A stretch of 64,000 nucleotides of DNA from an uncultured Lachnospiraceae bacterium (GTDB lineage Bacteria; Bacillota; Clostridia; Lachnospirales; Lachnospiraceae), in assembly GCA_934402515.1 (NCBI GenBank), contig CAKRTZ010000001.1, positions 45,657 through 109,656 of the forward strand, given 5' to 3'. Made by a program: the position numbers and the translations under genes. This document shows positions 7,784-15,020 of this stretch, piece by piece. Each line of letters begins with the position of its first letter. Position 1 is the stretch's first letter. The notes beneath the pieces were generated by a model. The model did no database searches. It worked only from the letters and a program-made list of their open reading frames with translations, and was not told the DNA's origin.

Positions 7784-10483
7784 TTATTCACAAGGAACCA
7801 GTTCTACGATTAACTGCTGTTCGTCCTGTCCCCAGCTTAAAATTTCTTTTCTGTCAATGCGGCAATTCTTTCCGTTCTCCTCAATGGTGCCTGTATGCTG
7901 TCCCTTCCTATATACACTGCCGATACGATAACTGCCATATTCTGCCTTAACTGCATTGTGGTAGGTTATCTGCAGCTTCTTTCCTGCAAAAGTGAAGGTT
8001 GCTGTGGCATCGCCGTCCTCATTAAACTGATCTGCCAACAGCTTCGGCTCTAAGACCAGATCACCCTGACATCCGCCGATACCATACATCTGGGAAAGAA
8101 CGGTGTACAAATACCAGCTTGCAGCGCCGGTAAGATACTGATAAACACCCTTACCACCCTGCTCAAAATACTCAGGAATACCTGGATACATTTTTCCCCG
8201 TTTTTCGTCACTTGCCTGTTCATACAGAGTATGTAACGCCTTGTAGCCTTCCTTTACCAGACCTCTGCTGTAAAGGGCGTAAGCATACATCACGGTCATA
8301 TGGGAAAACACCGCACCGTTCTCTTTCTCGCCGTAAGCAAATCCGAACATGCGTCCCAGGTCCGTCTTTACCTCATGGAAATTTGTATTCAGGCGATAAC
8401 CACCTGCCTGCTCATCATAAAGGTAAGCGTCCGCACTGTCCGCAATCGCTTTCGCCTGGTTTTCATCGGCGGTTTTATCCATAATCGCAAAGACCTGTCC
8501 GGTAAGCATCATGCGGGTATCTCCGTCATGGTTTCCTTCCACCGGATTTCCGTGATTGTCATAGTAACTGTTAAACCAGCCATGACCGGCACCATCCTCT
8601 ACCCATTCCTGTGTACGGATATGTCCTCTCATCCAGTCTGCTTTTTCCTGCAGGCTGGCAATACATTCTTCGATACCCAGTGCAGCCTGTTTCGTCTCCC
8701 CTGCGGTTTCTGTCACACAGTTTTCTAAGAAACTCTGTAAAAGCTCATGTTTTTTCTCCACGCTGTCGTAAAGATCCGCACCCATGTTAAACAGCGGTAT
8801 CATACGTTCTGCCACAACAATGGAGTTGATTCCCCGCTCTTTGGCAATGCGAAGCAGCCCCGCCAGATCCTCAAGATTCTGTGCATAGGCATTGGTAAAT
8901 GCTACGCTCTCACCTTTTTCTTTTGCCATATCCAATGCATCATTCCAGTCTGCTCCACGGAGACGGATGATATTATGTTCGCCCACATCATAAAAAGCGG
9001 TAAGGTTCTGCAATAACAGATGCTCCAGTACTGTTCCGGTATGTTTCTTTTCTGCTTTTGCCTCCCAGTCCTCATCCGTGGCTTCTCCACGCATTACCTG
9101 TTTATCCAGGAAATAGGGGGCTTCTTTCCAAAGCAGGTCATAATCTCCGGTTTCATCCAGATACAGTTTAGTGGTAATGCAGGGCCATACTCCGTGATCC
9201 ATCCACACACGGGTAATATTGTTACGGTCTGCAATAAATTCTCCGGGTTTGCTTCCGATAATGGTAGCATTGGTTCCATCCGGACGTACACCGCCGAAAT
9301 TCTGATATAACAGTTCTCCCACCGGCTCCGGGTCCATAAGAAGAAGGGCAAGGCAGTCCTGCCACAGATCCCTCCATCCTCTTCCCCCTTTTCCATAATC
9401 GTGATGAGGCAGGAAAGAGCATCCGAAAATGCGGCGGAGTGTAGGCTGGAAACTAACCCATTTCATCCAACGGTCGAAGTTGGAATCGCCACTCTTCACA
9501 GCGATGTTGACACAGCTGTTCCAATATTTCTTTGACTCCTCGAACGCCTTTTCCACCTCACTCAGTTTCTGGTAGCGCTTTGCAAAATCTGCAGGGTTCA
9601 CACCTCTGTCTACCGCTCCAAATACCAGAATATAAGTTTTCTCTTCATCCGGAGCCAGCGTGCATTCACGGAAACGGAAAGCACCCATTGCCTCACGGCC
9701 TGCTCTTTTGGTTTCTGCCGCTACTCCCGGCAGATTCTGGATAACGCTGCAGGGTCTCTCAAAATCACCGCCCTCGCCAATATACTCTTCCAAGGTAGGG
9801 AAGAAACTTTCAGGTAAAACACCATCCTCTTCATAGCCGTAAACAAAGTAAGTGGTATCTGCCAGCTTATGTCCTCTTTCATCAAAGGAAAGGGTAGGTT
9901 CTACCTCCACGCCCTCCGGCACCACGTTGATGCGGTGTAACAGGGATGTCACATGTCTATGGTCACGGAGATTGTCTGCACTTCTTCCAAAAATAGGAAT
10001 TGCTGCAGTAGGAACAAAGGTCACTCTCTGTTTTCCTGTGTTTTTCACAGTCACAGTAATGATCTCTGCGTTCACATCCATTGCCGCAAAGATTCTAGTC
10101 TGGGCCGACAGCTGATATTTCACGGACTCACGGTATACGGTATGCCACAAAAATCCGGCTTCCACCGCACTCTTGTCCTGCAGATTCGTGAATCGTTTGG
10201 AGGCTTCCTCTGCAGATGCTCCACAGACAGACCAGCTTCCGATTCCCTTTATATAGCACCAGAAGTTACGGCCGGTACGCTTGTTCTGTAAATCCATAAT
10301 GCTGGCCGGCTCCAACAGGAAATGATTCTGATCCAGTTTGGCATCTCCTGTCATAGAAGGAGTCACTGCACTTTTAAGTCCCAGTTCATTTGCAATAGGG
10401 AAATACAAACCACTGGTTTGTTCCGGATTCTCCAAACGGAAAGAACCCTGCTCATCCATATACCTGATCTTTTCCATATTCAT
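7784..10483 (-). CDS. GH94-family glycoside phosphorylase, cellodextrin/laminaribiose phosphorylase-like
   Basis: This 899-residue cytoplasmic protein carries clear GH94 signatures. These are GGRGWRDLWQDCLALLLMDP at about residues 366-385, a DGTNATIIGSKPGEFIADRN block at about 402-421, and RGADWNDALD at about 509-518. The DWND motif holds the general-acid Asp of the family. It has an N-terminal beta-sandwich, then the (alpha/alpha)6 barrel. Its length is nearer to laminaribiose phosphorylase (about 900 residues) than to cellodextrin phosphorylase (about 980), so the product could be glucose 1-phosphate from either beta-1,3 or beta-1,4 glucans. It is the first gene of the locus, behind a promoter with a large palindrome. 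Two candidate starts (10483 and 10477) share the AAAGGATGGG ribosome-binding site. Confidence 0.75.
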   Translation of the reverse strand: MNMEKIRYMDEQGSFRLENPEQTSGLYFPIANELGLKSAVTPSMTGDAKLDQNHFLLEPASIMDLQNKRTGRNFWCYIKGIGSWSVCGASAEEASKRFTNLQDKSAVEAGFLWHTVYRESVKYQLSAQTRIFAAMDVNAEIITVTVKNTGKQRVTFVPTAAIPIFGRSADNLRDHRHVTSLLHRINVVPEGVEVEPTLSFDERGHKLADTTYFVYGYEEDGVLPESFFPTLEEYIGEGGDFERPCSVIQNLPGVAAETKRAGREAMGAFRFRECTLAPDEEKTYILVFGAVDRGVNPADFAKRYQKLSEVEKAFEESKKYWNSCVNIAVKSGDSNFDRWMKWVSFQPTLRRIFGCSFLPHHDYGKGGRGWRDLWQDCLALLLMDPEPVGELLYQNFGGVRPDGTNATIIGSKPGEFIADRNNITRVWMDHGVWPCITTKLYLDETGDYDLLWKEAPYFLDKQVMRGEATDEDWEAKAEKKHTGTVLEHLLLQNLTAFYDVGEHNIIRLRGADWNDALDMAKEKGESVAFTNAYAQNLEDLAGLLRIAKERGINSIVVAERMIPLFNMGADLYDSVEKKHELLQSFLENCVTETAGETKQAALGIEECIASLQEKADWMRGHIRTQEWVEDGAGHGWFNSYYDNHGNPVEGNHDGDTRMMLTGQVFAIMDKTADENQAKAIADSADAYLYDEQAGGYRLNTNFHEVKTDLGRMFGFAYGEKENGAVFSHMTVMYAYALYSRGLVKEGYKALHTLYEQASDEKRGKMYPGIPEYFEQGGKGVYQYLTGAASWYLYTVLSQMYGIGGCQGDLVLEPKLLADQFNEDGDATATFTFAGKKLQITYHNAVKAEYGSYRIGSVYRKGQHTGTIEENGKNCRIDRKEILSWGQDEQQLIVELVPCE

Positions 10484-10500
10484 CCCATCCTTTTCTTTGT

Positions 10501-10550
10501 ATAACGGTGTTAACCATGGGTGACACCGTTATCATAGTATCATCATTATA
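10501..10550 (-). promoter_or_regulatory. Promoter and 32-bp palindromic operator of the phosphorylase operon
   Basis: A TATAAT (10545-10550) is present on the minus strand with no good -35. Just downstream of the expected start of transcription lies a perfect 10-bp inverted repeat, ATAACGGTGT (10501-10510) and ACACCGTTAT (10523-10532), centred on CCATGG. Its position at about +5 to +36 fits a repressor roadblock, and the weak -35 suggests an activator. A second CCATGG (10554-10559) and a second GGGTGACA lie just upstream. Confidence 0.6.
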
Positions 10551-10576
10551 TTCCCATGGTATAAAAAACGGGTGAC

Positions 10577-10608
10577 ATAAAAAAGACACCTTTTTTTCAA
10601 AAGGTGTC
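10577..10608 (-). terminator. Rho-independent terminator of the gpsA operon
   Basis: GACACCTTTT (10585-10594) pairs perfectly with AAAAGGTGTC (10599-10608) around a 4-base loop. On the minus strand it is followed by a six-T run. It lies just after the gpsA stop codon. Confidence 0.85.
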
Positions 10609-10636
10609 ATAATTTCATTTACTTATGGAATTGGAT

Positions 10637-11647
10637 TTATTCTTCCCAGTCCACACCAGGATTTTCGATTTTCTTATCCCGCAGCATCAGTTCTTTCACG
10701 GCAATATCTGCTTTCTTGTCCTCGAAGAGAACCTGATTCACCTGCTCGATAATAGGCATTTCAATATGGTACTCTCTGGCAAGTCCCATGGCTGCTTTGG
10801 CAGAGTACACACCCTCCACCACCATCTGTACCTCATCCATGGCCTCCTGCATGGTTTTGCCCTGTCCAATGAGGATTCCGGCTCTGCGGTTTCTGGAATG
10901 CATGCTGGCGCAGGTTACGATCAAGTCACCGATTCCGGTAAGTCCATAGAAAGTCTCCGGTTTTCCACCCATAGCCATGCCCAGTCTGGCGATTTCATGA
11001 ATGCCTCTGGTGATTAAGGCTGCCTTGGTGTTATCTCCATATCCCAGCCCGTCTGCAATACCCGCAGCCAAAGCCACCACATTTTTCAAAGAACCGCCCA
11101 GTTCAATGCCCAGCACATCCGCACTGGTATACACCCGGAACACATCGCTCATGAAATAATTTTGCAGCGTTTCCGCCACCTTGCGGCTGTGTGCTCCCAC
11201 TACAATACTGGTGGGAAGTCCCCGGCTTACCTCCTCCGCATGGGAAGGACCGGACAAAACTGCCACCTGTGCCTGAGGGATCTCCTGTTCAATAATCTCC
11301 GACAGAGTCATGTAGGTGCCGTCCTCGATACCCTTTGCCACATTGACAATCATCTGTCCTTCTGCCACCAGAGGGGCCAGGCGTTTCGCCGTCACTCTGG
11401 TGTAAGCACTCGCCACCGCCATCACCAGTAAGTCCATGCCTTCCACACCCCGGGCATCCTCTGTGGTGTATACAATGTCCTCCGGCAGTTTCACGCCGGG
11501 AAGCATTTTATGCTCATGATGCTCTTTTAAATATGCAATCTCCTGGGGAATGGCAGACCATACGGTTACCTGATGACCGTTCTTATGTAACAGGACTGCC
11601 AGACCAATGCCCCAGCTTCCTCCACCTAATATCGAGATCTTTGCCAC
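10637..11647 (-). CDS. gpsA: Glycerol-3-phosphate dehydrogenase [NAD(P)+]
   Basis: This 336-residue cytoplasmic enzyme reduces dihydroxyacetone phosphate to sn-glycerol 3-phosphate, the backbone for phospholipids. The N-terminal Rossmann signature GGGSWGIGLA is at residues 8-17. The NVAKGIE block is near residue 103, and the C-terminal catalytic region includes GSLKNVVALAAGIADGLGYGDN with the conserved Lys. Length matches the family. It is five bases downstream of plsY, whose enzyme uses its product, and der precedes both. The order der-plsY-gpsA is common in Gram-positives. Confidence 0.95.
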   Translation of the reverse strand: MAKISILGGGSWGIGLAVLLHKNGHQVTVWSAIPQEIAYLKEHHEHKMLPGVKLPEDIVYTTEDARGVEGMDLLVMAVASAYTRVTAKRLAPLVAEGQMIVNVAKGIEDGTYMTLSEIIEQEIPQAQVAVLSGPSHAEEVSRGLPTSIVVGAHSRKVAETLQNYFMSDVFRVYTSADVLGIELGGSLKNVVALAAGIADGLGYGDNTKAALITRGIHEIARLGMAMGGKPETFYGLTGIGDLIVTCASMHSRNRRAGILIGQGKTMQEAMDEVQMVVEGVYSAKAAMGLAREYHIEMPIIEQVNQVLFEDKKADIAVKELMLRDKKIENPGVDWEE

Positions 11648-11652
11648 TGTTT

Positions 11653-12303
11653 TTACTCCTTGTTCTTCTTAAATAGATAGGTCTTGCGCTCCTCATGTTT
11701 CCAAAGCCGCACAATATTGGCACGGTGCTGATAATAAGCAAGGGCTGCCAGTGCAATGCCAATGATGTACATTTCAATAAGCTGTGCCTGGGTCATCGCT
11801 CCCAGAATTCCCAGCTGTCCACTGATGATCAGCTGGATTACAAATCCGGCATACACCAGGAGGGAGCCTAAGGATACATAGTGGGTGGTGAGGAAAATAC
11901 CGAAAAACAAAATCACGCCCACGGGAATAAAGGTGGGATGAAAGGACAGAATCAGGCCAGCGGTGGCTGCAATTCCCTTTCCTCCCTTGAAATTCATATA
12001 GAAAGGAAAATCGTGAGCCAGAATCACTCCTGCAGCTGCATACATTTTCAGCAGATAAATGGTTTCCGGATGGGATCCTTTAAATAACGCTGTCACAATT
12101 GCCAGTGCCACCATGCATTTGGCAATGTCTCCCACCAGTACAATAAGTCCTGCCTTGGTTCCAAAAACACGAAGAGTATTGGTTGTCCCTGCATTACCGC
12201 TGCCGTGCTGCCTGATATCGATGCCATGCATCTTACCATAGATATATGCTGTCTGGATCAATCCGAATGCATAACCGATTAAAAAACTGTAAAGTCGTTC
12301 CAC
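11653..12303 (-). CDS. plsY: Glycerol-3-phosphate acyltransferase PlsY
   Basis: This 216-residue integral membrane protein transfers acyl groups from acyl-phosphate to glycerol 3-phosphate, the first step of phosphatidic acid synthesis. Recognisable motifs are the glycine/serine block GSGNAGTTNTLRVFG near residues 35-49 and the glycine-rich NFKGGKGIAATAG near residues 104-116. Five to six hydrophobic segments are present. The ORF is tightly spaced between der (2 bases) and gpsA (5 bases), so the three form one transcript. Confidence 0.93.
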   Translation of the reverse strand: MERLYSFLIGYAFGLIQTAYIYGKMHGIDIRQHGSGNAGTTNTLRVFGTKAGLIVLVGDIAKCMVALAIVTALFKGSHPETIYLLKMYAAAGVILAHDFPFYMNFKGGKGIAATAGLILSFHPTFIPVGVILFFGIFLTTHYVSLGSLLVYAGFVIQLIISGQLGILGAMTQAQLIEMYIIGIALAALAYYQHRANIVRLWKHEERKTYLFKKNKE

Positions 12304-12305
12304 GT

Positions 12306-13643
12306 CTATTCATTTTCCTTTCTCTCGCGAATAATAAATTTCAGGGGTGTTCCCTGGAATCCAAAAGCTTCACGAATCTGGTTTTCAATATATCTGGTGT
12401 AGGAAAAGTGCATCAGTTCCTTGTCGTTGACAAAAATGACGAAGGTAGGTGGTTTCACTGCAACCTGGGTAATGTAGTACAGGCGCAGGCGTTTGCCCTT
12501 GTCGGTGGGTGGCTGCTGCATTGCCACCGCCTCGGACATAATCTCGTTGAGGACACCGGTCTGTACGCGCATGGCATGATTCTCACTGACGGCTTCGATC
12601 AGATCAAAAAGTTTCGGCAGACGCTGCCCGGTCTGTGCAGAAATAAACAGGATCTCCGCATAGGGCATAAAGGAAAGTGTCTGACGCACCTTAGCAGAAA
12701 ACTTATTCACGGTTTTGTTATTTTTCTCCACCGCATCCCACTTGTTTACTGCAATGATCATGGCTTTGCCACGCTCATGGGCAATTCCTGCAATCTTCGC
12801 ATCCTGTTCGGTAACTCCTTCCACCGCATCAATGAGGAGTACCACTACATCGGCACGCTCCACAGCGGAGACCGTGCGGACGATCATAAAATGCTCCAGT
12901 TCTTCTTTAATTTTATTTTTGCGGCGCAGTCCTGCGGTATCGATAAACACATATTCTTTGCCATTGTGACGGATTTCCGTATCCACCGCATCTCTGGTAG
13001 TTCCGGCGATATCAGACACAATGAGGCGGTTTTCTCCCAGCAGTTTATTGATGAGGGAGGACTTCCCTACGTTTGGCTTTCCTACGATAGCCACACGAAT
13101 CCGGTCGTCATCTTCCTCCTCTCCTGCATACTCCGGGAAATGCTCCAGCACTGCATCCAGCATATCTCCCAGTCCCAGACGGTTCACGGAAGAAATGGGA
13201 TAAGGTTCACCGATTCCCAGATTGTAAAACTCATACACATCCGGCATCAGCTTATCAAAGTTGTCCACTTTATTGACTACCAGCACCACCGGTTTGTGGG
13301 AGCGTCTTAGCATGTCCGCTACTTTTGCATCTGCATCCACCAGTCCCTGTTTCACATCCACCATGAACATAATCACATCTGCGGTATCAATGGCAATCTG
13401 TGCCTGCTCCCGCATCTGGGATAAAATGATATCGTTGGAATCCGGCTCGATACCGCCGGTGTCAATCAGGGTAAAAGTGCGGTCCAGCCAGTTGACATCC
13501 GCATAAATACGGTCTCTGGTAATGCCCGGTGTGTCTTTTACAATTGCTATTCTTTCACCTGCCAGCACGTTAAACAGGGTGGATTTTCCCACATTGGGAC
13601 GTCCCACTACTGCTACGATGGGTTTGGTTTTTTTCTTTGCCAT
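12306..13643 (-). CDS. der: Ribosome biogenesis GTPase Der (EngA)
   Basis: This 445-residue protein has two consecutive GTPase domains, the hallmark of Der. The first has [12 protein letters not shown] at about residues 14-25 and DTGG near residue 61. The second has [12 protein letters not shown] at about 188-199 and DTAG near 236. A KH-like C-terminal domain follows ([20 protein letters not shown]). Der acts in maturation of the 50S ribosomal subunit. It is the promoter-proximal gene of der-plsY-gpsA, with a GAGGGAG ribosome-binding site. Confidence 0.97.
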   Translation of the reverse strand: MAKKKTKPIVAVVGRPNVGKSTLFNVLAGERIAIVKDTPGITRDRIYADVNWLDRTFTLIDTGGIEPDSNDIILSQMREQAQIAIDTADVIMFMVDVKQGLVDADAKVADMLRRSHKPVVLVVNKVDNFDKLMPDVYEFYNLGIGEPYPISSVNRLGLGDMLDAVLEHFPEYAGEEEDDDRIRVAIVGKPNVGKSSLINKLLGENRLIVSDIAGTTRDAVDTEIRHNGKEYVFIDTAGLRRKNKIKEELEHFMIVRTVSAVERADVVVLLIDAVEGVTEQDAKIAGIAHERGKAMIIAVNKWDAVEKNNKTVNKFSAKVRQTLSFMPYAEILFISAQTGQRLPKLFDLIEAVSENHAMRVQTGVLNEIMSEAVAMQQPPTDKGKRLRLYYITQVAVKPPTFVIFVNDKELMHFSYTRYIENQIREAFGFQGTPLKFIIRERKENE

Positions 13644-13676
13644 AGTTATCTCCCTCTTTTTTACAAGGTTCTTTTA

Positions 13677-13705
13677 ATTTTAGCTTATTTCAAAAATGTT
13701 GTAAA
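13677..13705 (-). promoter_or_regulatory. Probable promoter of der-plsY-gpsA
   Basis: On the minus strand TTTACA (13700-13705) and TAAATT (13677-13682) are separated by 17 bp, about 35 bases upstream of the der start. Confidence 0.4.
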
Positions 13706-13724
13706 GAAGAATCACGGATTATTC

Positions 13725-13753
13725 TTGACGCATGCCCTGTCGAATGATATAAA
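13725..13753 (+). promoter_or_regulatory. Promoter of the PRPP synthetase gene
   Basis: TTGACG (13725-13730) and TATAAA (13748-13753) are separated by 17 bp. A second -10-like TATAAT follows at 13760. GGAGG lies just before the ATG at 13801. Confidence 0.7.
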
Positions 13754-13800
13754 ATGTAGTATAATATCTTTACTTATATTTTACCGTACCGGAGGCCATT

Positions 13801-14973
13801 ATGCCAAATTTAACTCAACTCGAACAGGCAATTCCCGTTGCACCATTAAAGATTGTAGCGTTGGATTCCGCCCGTGATCTTGGAAACAAAATCAACGACT
13901 ATCTTGTAGATTTCCGTAAAGCAGTGAGACATCGTGCTAAAAGTGATCCCGCTTTCCATGGTTATATCGAAGATACCTATCTCTTAGACTTCAAGGAGCC
14001 TCGTTTCGGCTCCGGCGAAGCAAAAGTGGAATTATCCGAGTCTATCCGAGGTAAGGATCTCTTTATTCTTCTGGATGTATGCAACCATAGCGTTACCTAC
14101 AACATGCACGGCTACACCAACCACAAATCTCCCGATGACCATTATCAGGACTTAAAACGTGTCATCGCTGCGGCAAACGGCAAAGCACACCGTATCAATG
14201 TTATCATGCCTTTCATGTACGAGGGCAGACAGCATAAAAGAAGCGGCCGTGAATCTCTGGACTGTGCCTATGCATTAGAAGAACTTTCCCTGATGGGCAT
14301 GGACAACTTCATCACCTTTGATGCCCATGACCCCAGAGTACAGAACTCCACTCCCCTCTGTGGATTCGACAATTTTTCTCCCAACTACCAGTTCGCACGT
14401 ACTCTTCTGGAGCATGTTCCGAACCTTCATATCGATAAAGAACATCTGGTTGTCATCAGTCCCGATGAAGGCGCATTAGACCGCAGCATCTACTTTGCAA
14501 ACGTGCTGGGTGTCAACACCGGTATGTTCTACAAACGCCGTGATTACGCTACCATCGTAAACGGTAAAAATCCCATCGTTGCCCATGAATTTCTTGGTGA
14601 TAAACTGGAGGGCAAAGATGTTATCATTATCGATGATATGATTTCTTCCGGCGGCAGTATGCTGGATACCTCCAAACAGTTAAAGGAAATGGGTGCCGGA
14701 CGGGTATTCATCTGCTGTACTTTCGGTCTCTTCACCGATGGACTGGATGCTTTCGACAAAGCTTATGCAAACGGCGACTTCGACCGCATTATCACCACCA
14801 ATCTGACTTACCAGATTCCGGGACTAAAGGACCGCGAGTACTATATCGAGGCCGATATGAGCAAATTCATTGCTTCCATCATTGACTTCATGAATCATGA
14901 TGTATCTCTGGAGGGTGTCAGAACACCTACCAGCAAGATCAATGAAATTCTGGAAGCCTATCAGAATAAATAA
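13801..14973 (+). CDS. prs: Ribose-phosphate pyrophosphokinase (PRPP synthetase), long form
   Basis: This enzyme makes phosphoribosyl pyrophosphate from ribose 5-phosphate and ATP for nucleotide, histidine and tryptophan synthesis. At 390 residues it is clearly longer than the usual 310-320. The PRPP-binding loop IIIDDMISSGGSM lies near residues 275-287, and the catalytic flexible-loop signature FYKRRDYA is near 242-249. The ATP-site region MPFMYEGRQHKRSGRE replaces the usual PYxxYARQDR form, so it belongs to a divergent branch. It is one of few plus-strand genes here, and a strong terminator separates it from the convergent sensor kinase gene. Confidence 0.88.
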   Translation: MPNLTQLEQAIPVAPLKIVALDSARDLGNKINDYLVDFRKAVRHRAKSDPAFHGYIEDTYLLDFKEPRFGSGEAKVELSESIRGKDLFILLDVCNHSVTYNMHGYTNHKSPDDHYQDLKRVIAAANGKAHRINVIMPFMYEGRQHKRSGRESLDCAYALEELSLMGMDNFITFDAHDPRVQNSTPLCGFDNFSPNYQFARTLLEHVPNLHIDKEHLVVISPDEGALDRSIYFANVLGVNTGMFYKRRDYATIVNGKNPIVAHEFLGDKLEGKDVIIIDDMISSGGSMLDTSKQLKEMGAGRVFICCTFGLFTDGLDAFDKAYANGDFDRIITTNLTYQIPGLKDREYYIEADMSKFIASIIDFMNHDVSLEGVRTPTSKINEILEAYQNK

Positions 14974-14982
14974 AAAACAGCA

Positions 14983-15017
14983 AAATGCCGTACCTCTTCT
15001 TTGCAGGTACGGCATTT
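14983..15017. terminator. Bidirectional terminator between prs and the sensor kinase gene
   Basis: A perfect 13-bp inverted repeat (14983-14995 and 15005-15017) with a 9-base loop is flanked by A-rich sequence on the left and T-rich sequence on the right. It can therefore serve both prs (plus) and the kinase gene (minus). Confidence 0.9.
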
Positions 15018-15020
15018 CTT

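Noticed and set aside
12246..13310. Plus-strand open frame of 354 codons opposite der
   Set aside because: It is fully antisense to a gene with two intact GTPase domains, lacks a ribosome-binding site and has Cys/His-rich, low-probability composition.
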